Assembly: GCF_022605725.1 (NCBI RefSeq)
Contig: NC_065548.1
Coordinates: forward strand, 7,039,644-7,103,643
From: Anthonomus grandis grandis
Lineage: Eukaryota; Arthropoda; Insecta; Coleoptera; Curculionidae
Direction: 5' to 3'
Length of the DNA stretch: 64,000 bases
In this document: positions 8,606 to 20,102 of the stretch, piece by piece
Position numbering within the stretch: position 1 is the first letter of the stretch
Layout of the letters: each line of letters starts with the position of its first letter
Made by a program: the position numbers and the translations under genes
The notes under the pieces: generated by a model
Seen by the model: the letters and a program-made list of their open reading frames with translations, nothing else
Databases searched by the model: none
What the model was told of the DNA's origin: nothing

Positions 8606-11384
8606 CAGAAGATACGGGCATTATATCGATTAAACAAGGCGGGCGCGGACTATAAATGGGTTGCTGTATATCGACCGAACACTACACACGATACGATCTA
8701 CACACCCGATTTCGACTAAACTTTGGATTGGCAGTATTTGTCAAGAACGATTTGAGTTGCCAGCGGGAGGAAACGCTTGAACCTGTGGACTTTGACGTCA
8801 TGTGGTTCAAAATAATGACCAGTGGTGCCACGAAATTTATCTGCTGTATCTATCAAGCGACACCCAATATAAACGGCTCTTTTTGAACCTGGTTGATTGC
8901 ATTAACCATCTGCAAATTGACTACCCAAGCGCAGAAATCATCGTCATGGGTGATTTTAACGTTCACAATATCAACTGGCTGCGCTTCTGCAACAAGAACG
9001 ACGACGAAGGACGAGAAGCTGAGCTATTTGCCACCATATGCGGGCTTACGCAGCTTGTGGAGGAACCTACCAGAATCCCCGATCGAGACGGCGAGTTCGC
9101 GAGTCTCCTCAGACCTTGACTCGTACACAGTATCAGTACATGCCCCCTTAGGAACATCGGACCACAAATTGATAACAGTCTCTTGCCAGTTGGAGGTTAA
9201 AACGCAGGATCCTCCGATGCCGCGAAAGGTATGGCACTATAAATCAGCAGAGTGGAACCATCTTCGGGAATTTTATCGCTTATTCCCTTGGAAAGAAGTC
9301 TGCTTCAGAACCAATAACATCTCAGAATGTGCAAACCAAATTGCAGAGACGATCTTGGCAGGAATGGAAGCTTATATCCCTTTTTCTACTAAATGCGGAT
9401 CAAACAACAAGCAATGGTTCAACCTGAATTGCAAAAAGGCAGTAAACACTAAAAACGCAGCATATCGCAAATGGCGTCAACATCCTTCTATCGAAAATCG
9501 GAGGAAAACTTTTTAGCCTCCAGAAATAGCTGCAAGCGAATTATTGATGAATGCAAAGAGAGTCACAACAACAGGATCAAAAACAAACTGCTAAACTGCC
9601 CAAATGGAACAAGATCTTTCTGGTCGGTATCGAAAGCCGTTAGTCAAGGATTTGCTAAGTCGGCATTGCCACCCCTAACAGCAGATGATGGTTCTATCGC
9701 GGTAACAGCAAGGGAAAAAGCCAACTTACTGGGTAAACTCTTCGCGTCCAATTCTACTCTGTACTCGCAAGGCAAAACACCGCCATATTTGCCAAGGGTG
9801 AATTCATCGATGGGAGAAATTTCGTTTCCCCAACGAATTATAAATAAAATTCTTAAAAGCGTAGACACAAACCTAGCTTCTGGACCCGATGGAATTCCAG
9901 CCCTAATACTAAAACGTTGTGCAGACGAATTGACTCCTCCCTTATGTAGACTGTTCACGGCATCGTATAGGCAGGGCCAATTTCCAACAAGCTGGAAAAC
10001 TGCTCGAGTGCAAGCTGTACCCTAAAAAGGTAAGAAGACGATGCCCTCTAATTACCGCCCGATTGCACTAGTTCCAGTAATATCGAAGATTATGGAGAAA
10101 GCAGTCAACCAACAACTGTTAAGATATCTGGAATCAACTGAACTAATCAGCGATCATCAATACGGCTTCCGAAAGCTTAGATCCACCGGCGATCTTCTGG
10201 CCTACGTCACACACTTATGGACGGAGGCCATGGAGAAGCACGGCGAGTCCCGCTCAGTCGCTCTTGACATTTCCAAGGCATTTGACAGAGTGTGGCATGA
10301 GGGACTTCTCACCAAGCTCTCCTTAATCGGCATACAAAACTCATTATTGAATTGGACCAAAAGTTTTCTTGAACAACGAACAATCCAAGTAGCCGTCGAT
10401 GGATACCTCTCCGACAAATTTAACATTAACGCTGGAGTCCCTCAAGGATGCATTCTATCCCCCACCCTTTTCTTGGTATATATCAACGATTTGCTAGGAA
10501 CCACTGTCAATCCAATCTACAGCTTTGCGGACCATAGCACACTTATTTCCACATTTAAGTCCGCCAAACCAACGACAGCCGCAAGTTCTCAGAATCTTAG
10601 GCAGCAACAAGTAGCTTCAACCAACAACGATATTAGAGCAATCTTGGAGTGGGACGATAACAATTTGGTCAATTTTAACGCTAAAAAAACGCAGGCTGCA
10701 GTATTTACGATGAAGACTAACCTTGGTGGCCCGGAGCTGGTTATGGCATCTTCTAGGAGTCGAGGTCACCAACAGTGTATCCTGGCATGACCACGTTGCC
10801 GAGGTCGCCAGGGCGGCTTCCAAAAAACTCGCAGTGCTTTTCAAAACGAAAAAACTGTATACACCAGAACAGCTGCTGACTCTTTATAAGGCTCAAATAC
10901 GCCCTTCCCTCGAGTATTGCTCGCATGTCTGGAGCTCTGCACCCAAGCATAGTTTAAACCTGCTGGATTCTATACAGAAGAGAGCTATTCGTCTTATAGA
11001 CAAACCAGAACTGACAAAGAGTCTGGAGCACAGGAGAAAGGTGGCCGATCTCTGTTTATTCTACCGTTATTATCACGGTAAGTGCCCCTCTGAGCTAGCA
11101 GGCCTGATTCCACCCAGGGCTGTTCCGGCAAGAAGGACGCGTCTAGCAGTTGCGGCTCATCAACATCGAGTCCACCTGCCTACCCCAAGGACGTCGCTGT
11201 ATCGGGATTCATTCATCTGGAGAACATCTTCTTTGTGGAACGGGCTTCCACCTCACATATTTCCCGACGCATACAACCTACAGCGATTCAAGATAAATGC
11301 CCACAAATATCTTCGCGCAAGCACCACTTCAAGAGTGACATAGGACTTTCCTCTTGTGCTTGTGTATACCATAAAAAAAAAAAC
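8606..11384 (+). mobile_element. Non-LTR retrotransposon (Jockey/CR1-like), 5'-truncated, poly(A) tail
   Basis: Coding remnants run through 8656-11343 in changing frames and are followed by a short 3' region ending in an A-rich run (11371-11382). The left border is approximate: the endonuclease lacks its N-terminal third, so the copy begins inside it. No clear target-site duplication was found. Confidence 0.8.
8656..11343 (+). pseudogene. Endonuclease/reverse transcriptase of the non-LTR element, broken
   Basis: The endonuclease part shows VMGDFNVHNINWL and, one frame over, APLGTSDHKLITVS. Reverse transcriptase follows: SGPDGIPALILKRCADELTP, NYRPIALVPVISKIMEKAVN, ALDISKAFDRVWHEGLL, GVPQGCILSPTLFLVYINDL. 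The catalytic motif reads SFADHSTL, so the second active-site Asp is His. The C-terminal region contains LYKAQIRPSLEYCSHVW and ends with ...HKYLRASTTSRVT and a stop at 11341-11343. At least five frame changes (near 8880, 9110, 9510, 10025 and 10760) separate the pieces. The protein is dead by both frameshift and active-site change. Confidence 0.9.
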
Positions 11385-12429
11385 TGACTTCATACATTTT
11401 ATTTTTGCGGTGTTTACTGGTTCGAATAAGCGAAAAATTTTCCATCTTATGACAATATACCGCAAAAAGGAAGTTTTAAATTTCATTACTAATTAAAACA
11501 ACGCACTGAAATCGTTCAAAATATCCTTTTAATAGTAATACAAAACGAAAGTGACACACCTAAACATAAGCAACAAGCGCAGTTGCCAAGTATCTTTATC
11601 TAGAGAACACTTTCGGACAAAATTTACTTGTTTCAGCAGTTTGCAGTTTCCGCTAATTATAACAAATTATTATATCACTTTATTTTCTGTTCAAATTAAG
11701 TAATCACAGGGAATACTAAGCACGTTTATCAACAACATATCCTCACTGACTCCTGTGAAAGATAAGAAAAGAAGATTAAAGAAAACTGTAAAGTTTGAGT
11801 TTATAAAAGGAAATTTGTAACGTTTATGATAGGCACACACCAGAAGGCGCTATCTCTAACAATAAGAATATGTTGTCGAAAGTCACGTTTTGTTTTTTAG
11901 TGGTGGCAACACACTGAATTGTAGCTTTGCGAGTTAAAACCTATTTTAGCGGACAGCAAATTTTTTAGAGGCATAACTTCATAATTAACGATAACTTATG
12001 TTGCGCCCTCTGTCTTGGAAACTAGAAGCAGAAGAGGAACACGAAGAAGAAGCAGAAGAAGAAAAAGAAGAAGTGAGCAATAAGTTAATGAACTGCCTGT
12101 AAAAGAATTCTCAATCATTTTTTTCAGGCAGTTGACATTAAGAAGGAAAAAGATAAGAAGGACTAAGGCCTGTAAAACTTAACTGCCTGGAAGAAATTAA
12201 ATCTAATTGCCTTTAAGACTTAAACAATAGAAGGAGAAAAGAAGAAAGAAAGAAATAATCTTGTGTACAAGCATCCGACAAGCTAAAAAAAAACAAAACG
12301 AAAATACAATTTCAAAAATTGACAAAACAATGAACAAAATTAAACACAAGAAGACAAAACTTATTGAATATACTTGAATTAAAGATAACTAAATAAAACA
12401 ATCAATTACTAAATAAAGGTAAACTTGTT
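11385..12429. other. Intergenic DNA with GA-rich stretch and CTGCCTGGAA motifs
   Basis: No gene recognised. 12018-12075 is purine-rich (GAAGAAGAAGCAGAAG type). The CTGCCTG motif occurs at 12091 and 12181 on the plus strand and inverted (TTCAGGCAGTT) at 12123-12133. Confidence 0.5.
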
Positions 12430-12481
12430 GACAAAACTAGAGAAGAAAAAAGGAAAAAAAAACTTTCCAACATGTCCAAGG

Positions 12482-15269
12482 TTAAAACCTATCATTAAAA
12501 AAGTCATCCAGGTTATAATATGCCTTAGCCAATAAAAGCGTTTTTAATTCCCTTTTAAATTTCTTAACATCCGATATATGTCTAACACATAGAGGAACAT
12601 GATTGTAAATTTTTTTACTTATGTAAATTAATGAGTTTTTAGTAAGGGAAGACGTAGGAATAGGTAGGGGAACATCATTTACACGACGAGTCAAATGGCC
12701 AGTGTCAGAGGGTAGTTTGGGAATTTTGTGAATAAGAGCAGCTGTTTCTAAGATAAAGAGTGAAAAAAGAGTTAGGATTTTTTCAGAAATGAAGAGGGGT
12801 TTGCAAGAATCTCTTAACTTAGCAGAACACAGGTATCTAACTGCTTTTTTTTTGAATAATAAAGACAATGTTAGGTAGCCCCTTATTGGTTAAACCCCAA
12901 AAAGGCAAGCCATACCGAATATGAGATTCAATAAGTGAAAAGTACACTGAACGTGCAACCACCCCTCCCAGCTCTTGTTTTGCCATTCTTACTGCAAAAC
13001 ATCCAGAAGATAATTTCCCAGCTAAATGTAAAATATGATCTTCAAACCGAAGGCGACCATCAATGGTAATTCCTAGGAACTTGCAGCACTCTTTATTCTG
13101 CAAGAGGGAATTTTCGTCAAACATCAGACCCTGAACATCGCACTTAAACCCCATAATAGACGTCTCTCTTATATTAAACACGAGCCTGTTGGAAGCACAC
13201 CACCCTGATAAAATCTGAAGGTCTTCAAGGATACAAGTCTTAATATAATCAGAATTTTTATGGCTCCATAGTATGGTGGTATCATCAGCAAACTGAACCA
13301 CCTTGCCCTGCAGTTTCAATGAACTCAAGTCATTCACATACAGTAAAAATAACAGTGGTCCCAACACTGAACCCTGGGGAACGCCGCATTTTAGCGATCT
13401 AGAAGCAGAGAAACGCCCAGACACTGTAACCTTCTGAGTACGATTTGATAGATAGGACTCAAGCCATCGCAACGCTACGCCCCTAAAATCATATTTATCG
13501 AGCTTAGACAACAGTATTCCATGATCCACACAGTCAAATGCTTTGGATAGATCACAAAACACTGCCGCCGATGACTCTCCAGAATTCAAGGACACATAGA
13601 CGCTCTCCAAAAAGCTAAAAACAGCATCATGAGTCCCTTTACCGGCTTGAAATCCAAACTGATTTGCAAACAAAATGCCATTATGATGTAAAAAGGACAA
13701 AATTCTGCTTTTTGTAAGTTTTTCAACTATCTTAGAAAGCCTAGACAAAATAAAAATAGGACGGAAATTACAAGGCTGATCCAAATCTCCACCCTTATGA
13801 AGAGGGATAACTACTGCCTCTTTTAAACATGAAGGAAAAATGCCAATATGTAAAGAATTGTTTATGGCAGAAACTAAAGCATTTAAGGCTGAATCAGGCA
13901 AAAAGAGTAACAACCTCGAAGATATCCCATCAGCTCCAGATGATTTATGGTTTTTTAGGCGTTTGTTATTTTTTACTTCGGTAAGATCGACAGGATGAAA
14001 GAAAAATGAATGCTCAACGGACACTTGTTGAAGATAGTGTAAGGGATCAATGTTACTACGAATGCCCTTGAGCATGATATTAGGTATATCACAATAATAG
14101 TCGTTTAAAATGTCAGGTCTTAACTCCGGTTCAGATACTTTTCTGTGGCAATGTCTAAAATCATTAATAATCGACCAACACTCTCTTTGCCTATTTGATG
14201 ACATATTTAAGCCATCCCTATAATAATTAGATTTTGCTGCTTTAATTGTCTTTCTGTACAGACTACGGTATTTCTTATGATATACAAGGATATTTTCATT
14301 TGTTGTATATTTGCACAATTTAGTCAAAAAACGGAAGTTTTTAGCTGAAATTCTAAGGCCTCTTGTAACCCATGGTTTTCGTTTCTTAGTTTGAAGCCTC
14401 ATTTTAGGAAAGCACTGATTGATCTTATCACACAGAACTTGAAAAAATAAAGTAAGTGGGTCAGAAGCCGTTTCAAGTGCATTCCAATTTACCGAAGCTG
14501 TAGCAGCAGAAAAAGCATTGAAATGTCTCCTGCTGAAAATTCTTCCCATATAATGAGATGAAGATAATACAGTATTATATGGCATTTTAGCAAGAATAGC
14601 TTCATGGTCGGAAATACCAGATGGGAGTACTGTGCATAAAACGTCATCAAAATTTGTACAGAAATACTCAATTGGAGTTGCAGATGAAGAAATTATTCGT
14701 GTGGGAGAAAGAACGTGCATTTTTAAGTCGTAACAATTTAAAATACTTAAAAGAGAAGTACGTGGCAAGGTTTCATCAGTGTAGTTGATATTAAAGTCAC
14801 CAGCCAATATAACCTTAGAGTGTAGGGACAACTGGGATAAAAGAGAATCAAGTTTGTCCAAAAACATAGCAATATCTCCTGTAGGTGGCCTATAAACACG
14901 AAAAATATATAAATTAAAACGCTTACAAAAAGAAAGAGAGAATTCAAAAACATTCTCTAACAGAAGATTATCATACTTATCAATATTGCAAAAAATCGTT
15001 TCAATTGTTTGCCTAGCCAAGATCATGGTTCCTCCATGTATAGATTGTTGACGACAAAAATTTGAAATAGGAACATAATCAGATATTAAAAAACATTCAC
15101 TAGGCCTCAACCAGTGCTCAGTCAGAAGTACAACATCAGGAAAATTACATGTGTCCAGCAAAAGATGAAGCTCATCCATCTTGTTTCTTAGGGATTGTAT
15201 ATTAAGAATAAAGATACTTAAGCTTTTCGAAGAGCTAACTAGTAGAATATGAACATGAATGAGATTCAA
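12482..15269 (-). pseudogene. ORF2 endonuclease/reverse transcriptase with one frameshift in an A-run
   Basis: The frame 12837-15269 (810 codons) carries the endonuclease (LNIQSLRNKMDEL, VLLTEHWL, LAGDFNINYTDE, SGISDHEA) and reverse transcriptase (NFRPIFILSRLSKIVEKL, CDLSKAFDCVDHGILL, GVPQGSVLGPLLFLLYVNDL, QFADDTTILW). It breaks at an A homopolymer (minus strand, near 12840-12850). The rest, KKAVRYLCSAKLRDSCKPLF to the stop at 12482, is in another frame. One base added or removed in the run would rejoin them, so the break could be mutation, a sequencing error or frameshifting. Everything else including FADD is intact. It is a mobile-element gene. Confidence 0.88.
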
Positions 15270-15284
15270 CCTTCGTGGACGTGT

Positions 15285-15713
15285 CTATAAAAAAAAATAA
15301 TTCAATTCACGATCAGTAATCAGTTCAGACTCATTAATTTGATGATTCAAAGACAATTTATTCGATGAAATATTAATTTTAAAATATTTGAAAATATGTG
15401 CGTGTAATAATGATGCCAAGTCTGAACCAAAGTTACTGGCGTGATTAGACTCTAAAATCCCATACAGATTAATATTATTTGCATGAAGAGTACGATAAAG
15501 GGCCTTATTACTATTATAGATAACATTATGGTTTAAATAAGTATAAGGGCTTGTCATCACTAAAATGTTTGTATCAACATGATTTTGAATTAAATTTTTT
15601 AAAACATCAGATGAAGAACAAATTCCATTTAAAGAAAGAAAAGAAAATGTAAAAGAAAAATTTTCTCTAGGAAGTTGAGGTCCTGAGGAAAAAAATACAA
15701 GAAGAGCTAAGGT
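15285..15713 (-). pseudogene. ORF1 C-terminal remnant, possibly SGNH-esterase-like
   Basis: An open stretch directly upstream of ORF2 on the minus strand, extending beyond its first start-like codon to a TAG near 15714. Visible segments include NGICSSSDVLKNLIQNHVDT, NILVMTSPYTYLNHNVIYNS and NLYGILESNHASNFGSDL. A strand ending in a TSPY turn and a later S/N-H near the end resemble the last part of the SGNH-esterase-like domain in ORF1 of some CR1-type elements. The assignment rests on memory of the fold pattern and is weak. Confidence 0.4.
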
Positions 15714-17260
15714 CTATAGTAATATAACTGCCGATAAAAAAGTCGTGAATATCCTTCATGTGGTTAAAGAAAAAGGAAAACCAGAAGAGTAAGAAATGCA
15801 AGATAAAAATAATAAGCTGTATGTGAAAGAATCAATAATTCTTATCAATATTTTCTTTCAGGTACTTAAAGAAGCAGAAGAAAAGTAAGAATAATTGTAT
15901 AATAAAATGCACAAATTCCTTTTAACAGTATACTCTATAATCCTTTCCAGGCAGTTAAGGTCATGACGGAGAAAGACTGTAAAAAGAAAAACTGTAATCT
16001 GTGGTAAATCTGTTGTGAACTGTATGATGTAACATATAGTTACACAGATTACACATTTTATTACCTACAGAATATTTATTTTAGAGGGGTAATTATAACC
16101 TAGTACACTAATTAACTAGACACAAATCTATACATACAAAATGTGGATACTTATACAGTACCACCCGCAATTTTTTTAAAATTTATATAACGTAATGACT
16201 TGAAGTCGAACACTTGTATTTACATAAAAAAATAATTAAGTTATTACCTGAGATAAAATATAAAACACCATTTATTTTTTTACCGTTTTCAAAGGATTAT
16301 TTTTAGTGTTTAAATTCTGAAGTTCCTTTAATTATTAATCTGCTTTTTATTCCTATTAAATACTATTTACTAAAATTGCATTGTGTTTTATTGGAAACCA
16401 TCAGTAATAAAGAGTCATAGAGTAAAGGTGTAGAGAGTAAAAGAGTAAAAATTAAAAACTACCAAGGAAATCTTGAGAGACCAAATAAATTAATTGAAGA
16501 CAATGATAAGCTAAAAATTACTTTTTTTACAAAACTAAAATATAATGATACTTCAATAATATTTTTAAAAAACTCCTAATTGCTTATTAAAATATATCAA
16601 TTACGATATTCTTTAAATGCCAAGACTTTAATCCTAAAAATAGGGAGTGGTTTGTAAAGTTTGTGCTGAGTACAAATAATGAATATAAACTAAATTACAC
16701 CACAAAACATATATTATGTATGTCTACTGATCCCCTATGTCAGTCTTATCCTTCATCTCAATATCTTGTGAAAGCATTAAAAAATAAAATAGACTATAGT
16801 TATAGTAATATTTGAGGCGATAAAATACATATATTATATTAATGTTTAATCTGGAAAGAAAGAAACTGGATCATTTACATCATCAGCTGAAAAATATCTA
16901 TTGAAAACTTAAAGTACTATTATTGTAAATTGTGTTAATATCTAGGATAATACTAAATACTTAAGTGCCTCCTTACTATCAATTATTAGTAAAATAATTT
17001 GTACTTTAGCGTAAGATAATGTAATGTAATGTTTTAATTTTATTGAGTTAATATCTAATATACATAAAGCTAAACTTATTTACCTACCGGTATAAATATT
17101 CACTTATAGGCACTTCAACTAATAAAAGGTTTTCACTGAAGAATTAATCAAACAATAATTGGCCCTAGTTCAGGAAATATTAGTTTACCTATGTGAAGTA
17201 TGTTTGTTTATACACATGTTAAACATAATAACAATTATCTTACAAAAGGGGGTTGATAAA
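15714..17260. other. AT-rich intergenic DNA upstream of the neuropeptide gene
   Basis: No gene seen. One inverted CTGCCTGGAA motif (TTTCCAGGCAGTT) lies at 15945-15957. The rest is low-complexity A/T with scattered GAGTAAA repeats near 16420-16450. Confidence 0.5.
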
Positions 17261-17266
17261 GGGTTT

Positions 17267-17276
17267 TATATAAAAG
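17267..17276 (+). promoter_or_regulatory. Candidate TATA box of the CCHamide-like gene
   Basis: TATATAAAAG lies 75-84 bases before the ATG at 17351. A TCACTT initiator-like site about 30 bases downstream (near 17298) would give a short leader. Predicted only. Confidence 0.5.
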
Positions 17277-17350
17277 TTCCATAGACCTACCAAGGAATCA
17301 CTTTCAGTCTCTGTGGCAGATCAAGATATTGTGCGCTATTTTAGCTCAAA

Positions 17351-18936
17351 ATGTACCATTTGAAGTTTGCTACCATTTGTATTTCTTTTTTGGTTTTTGC
17401 CCTTTTCTGCGATAAAACAAATGCAAAAAGTAAGTACGAATAATTTGACCCCTTTTTTTTTAAATATTTCACCAGTTTTCAAACCTATTCCACGACTGCC
17501 TATAGTGAATGTTCCATGCCTTGTTCCAGGCATTTTTGCACTTTATTCCAGGAATTTTCAATAATTTTTTTGTGCTTCAGGCACTTAAAATAACATTTGA
17601 AATACCTGAAATGAAACTTGAAACATGATTATAGAAGCTGGCAATAATTTGGAGTCGTTTTATAATTTTATTCCTGGTAATTGCAGGAATTAGAAATAAT
17701 ACTGGCTAAATAAATACCTGGAATAAAAAAAATCAATATAAGAGCCTGGAATTACTTATAGTTGTTTTTCCAGGCCTTTCAAATAGTTTTTTCCATATTT
17801 TCTAAGGGATTTTACATGTATGACCAATTTTATTTCAAATATTTGATAAATTATTTTAAAAAGTCAAGAGACAATTTTTTTTAAATGCCTGGAAAAAAAA
17901 AATGACCCTAAATGCCTGGAAAAATTCCATGTTTTTCCAGTGTTTTGGTAACATTTTTCTGTGATTTCCGGTATTTTAAATAAAATTTTATCCCTTTCAG
18001 GCATTTGAGATAATTAATTCTCAATGTTTAAGGTGTCTATTCCAAACAAATAACCCCTCTTTTTATATGGAATTGTAAAGGCATTTAAAATTTTTAAATC
18101 TTATTTCAGGGGTTTGAAATATTTTTAATAGGACCTGAAATACACTAAAAACTCGCTCTCAAAAATCTGAAATAATAAAAAAAATTTTATTCTCCAAGTA
18201 CTAAATCGGGCAAAAAATGAATCCAAAAGTCATGAATAAGATAAAAAAATATTTCAGATTACTGATTTTCATGCCCAGACGCCTGGAATAAAACGAAACA
18301 TTATTTGAAATCCTTGGCAATAGAGTTAGAAATTACTTAAAAGATCCAGAAGCTTTAAAAATATGAAGAAAAAATGAATTCCGGAAACCCAAAACAATTA
18401 TTATTAACGCTTTCAATCCCTTATTACATCTATTTTGTTTTTTTTTTCAGGTGGTTGTGCCCTTTTCGGCCATTCCTGCTACGGGGGTATCGGCAAAAGG
18501 GCAGACATGTCAAGTGGAGAAAGCCTGGAGACCAATGTTCCAGAGAGCAACAGCCCTGCCCTGTTTATTCCAGGTTTGTATTATTAAATTAAATAAAAAA
18601 AAATTAAATATAATTTTTTTAAAAATAGGTTTTCATTCTGGGTTTCGAATTTCCAAGCCGATTAGGTATATACAAGCGACCCCTGAACAATATAAAGAGG
18701 TAATCATAAAATGGGTGAAAATCTCCGCCACTGGACAAGAAAGCATTTGGTGGGCGGAGCCTTGATGCGCAGCAAAGCTTTGCCCACTAACGCGCAAGGA
18801 AACTCCGCCCACGCTATAGATCGACTCATGTCCAGTGGCGTGGATCTTTTAATACAAAACTGATAAGACGAATATTTTAATTCTGTTTTAGGTTTCCCAG
18901 TTTTTAGATAAAAAAGACCTAATCGAGCAAGAGTGA
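17351..18936 (+). CDS. CCHa2: CCHamide-2-like neuropeptide precursor, four exons
   Basis: Spliced exons: 17351-17429, 18451-18573, 18629-18699 and 18892-18936. All have GT/AG borders and phases that fit; the product is 105 residues. Exon 1 is a signal peptide (MYHLKFATICISFLVFALFC...NAK) ending at a GTAAGT donor. Exon 2 begins after a TTTTTTTCAG acceptor and gives GCALFGHSCYGGI followed by GKR. The peptide therefore has two cysteines seven residues apart for a disulphide, Gly for C-terminal amidation and a dibasic cleavage site. This is the layout of insect CCHamide-2 (GCxxxGHxCYGGH-GKR), with the peptide directly after the signal sequence. The usual last residue, His, is Ile (ATC codon) here. 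Exons 3 and 4 encode an acidic C-terminal spacer ending VSQFLDKKDLIEQE. CCHamide-2 signals through a peptide GPCR and in flies links feeding to growth. No stop or frameshift was seen. Confidence 0.85.
18719..18845. repeat. MITE-like inverted-repeat element in intron 3 of the neuropeptide gene
   Basis: CGCCACTGGACA (18724-18735) is repeated in inverse as TGTCCAGTGGCG (18826-18837). Inner blocks GGGCGGAG and CTCCGCCC also pair. The ~125-base unit is more GC-rich than its surroundings and lies wholly inside intron 3 (18700-18891). No coding capacity. Confidence 0.55.
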
Positions 18937-18978
18937 ATTTAGCGTGTTCATTATAAATAATGTTTCTTGATGAATTAT

Positions 18979-18984
18979 AATAAA
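18979..18984 (+). promoter_or_regulatory. Poly(A) signal of the CCHamide-like gene
   Basis: AATAAA, 43 bases after the TGA at 18934-18936. Confidence 0.7.
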
Positions 18985-19004
18985 CCAGCATTTAAAAAAC
19001 ATGT

Positions 19005-19010
19005 TTTATT
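19005..19010 (-). promoter_or_regulatory. Poly(A) signal of the LRR gene
   Basis: AATAAA on the minus strand, about 57 bases past the stop at 19068. It lies only 20 bases from the opposite-strand signal of the neighbouring gene. Confidence 0.65.
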
Positions 19011-19067
19011 TAAAAATTAGCACATCCTATAGATTCAGTATTAAAGAAATAATACACACAAATATTT

Positions 19068-20102
19068 CTAAATAACAACGTTCCTTTGGATCTTCTTACC
19101 GGGGACAATAGAAAAGTAATTGTTCATTCTACCGGTGAGTCTCCTTAAGTAGTGTGGAAACCTCGCTCTGGTAGCTTTAAAGAGATTTTGAACAAACTGT
19201 GTGGGGTACATATTTTTCGCTTGAATGCGCTCGTCCTCTGTTATTTTCTTATCGTCAAGGTGTATGAGATTTGGTATTACGGATATCACATAAAATCTAA
19301 AAATAAATTAAAGTCTGTTTAACCCAAGTCAATGAACCATTGCCATTGCAATGACTGATTTGTCTCACCTATATTGCAAATATTGATACATGTTGGCCCT
19401 AGTCATAAATGATGGAACTACGGGGTTTCCCATAAGGGACAAATACTTTAAATTGGGACAGTTGTATCGTAAAGTTTCGACCCAATACAACTCGTCAATT
19501 TTACAGTGGTTTAAATAGAGCAATTCGAGTTTTGGTAGCCACGGTATGTTTGTGTCTGTTGAGTTTATGGGGTTTCTGTCCGCTATAAGGGTGGTGAGCT
19601 TCGGGAAATGTTCTAAAAAGTCCAAATTTCTAAAAAAAAAATTATATCTTTCAGGGAAATTTAAAATTTCAGAAAATTTACTTGAATCTATTGTTTGTTA
19701 TGTCTAAAATTTTAATGTGCGGTCCGAATTCGTCACACACGATTTTCGGCATATGCGTCAACTTCTCGTGGGCCAGTGACAAACGTCCGATTTGTGAATC
19801 GTCTTGTGTGGACTCAGTATTATAACCTACAAAATAAAACATTTGTCGAACCATAGTTCATAGTAACCGAACATAATGTACCTAATAATATGTTTCCTAA
19901 ATTCGTCATCTCGGCAGTTCTCATTTCGGCGTAAAAAAGATCATTTAAAATGCCCGGTAAGGTTTGTTGGGTCACGAGTTCCGCAATATCCGGTACGATA
20001 ACTGGATCTTCTTCCATTGGCGGATCCCTCCATAACTCGAAAATATTTTGGAATGCCGGCAAATCTTCGTTAGGGTTTGATTTTAGAATGTCATTGTCAT
20101 TT
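19068..20102 (-). CDS. LRMDA-like (C10orf11-like) leucine-rich repeat protein, 5' end missing
   Basis: Exons in transcript order: 19882-20102, 19682-19826, 19369-19629 and 19068-19296, joined in phase at GT/AG sites (introns 55, 52 and 72 bases), giving about 285 residues. The first exon here starts at an acceptor (TTTTTCTCGTAG), so at least one upstream exon with the ATG is unassigned. The protein has an acidic N-terminal part (PPMEEDPVIVPDIAELV), then leucine-rich repeats: IGRLSLAHEKLTHMP, HIKILDITNNRF, LDFLEHFPKLTTLIADRN, LPKLELLYLNHCKID. A cap follows, CPNLKYLSLMGNPVVPSF, then YVISVIPNLIHLDDKKITED. The last segments match the layout of animal LRMDA proteins, a small LRR family linked in vertebrates to melanosome biology; the insect role is not known to me. 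The gene is convergent with the neuropeptide gene. Confidence 0.75.

Larger units (their letters stand above)
12430..15713 (-). mobile_element. Non-LTR retrotransposon (CR1/Jockey group), nearly full ORF2
   Basis: On the minus strand it contains the end of ORF1 (15285-15713), then ORF2 (15269 to 12482) and a T/C-rich 3' region. Borders are approximate, set by where coding similarity stops and where the flank becomes the AT-rich background containing CTGCCTGG motifs. No target duplication was identified. Confidence 0.78.

Noticed and set aside
12018..12075. GAAGAAG-type purine tract as a coding acidic repeat
   Set aside because: Frames are short and closed; simple-sequence repeat is enough.
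18451..18765. 104-codon frame overlapping the neuropeptide exons
   Set aside because: It is a different reading frame of the same region; the spliced frame encodes the neuropeptide.
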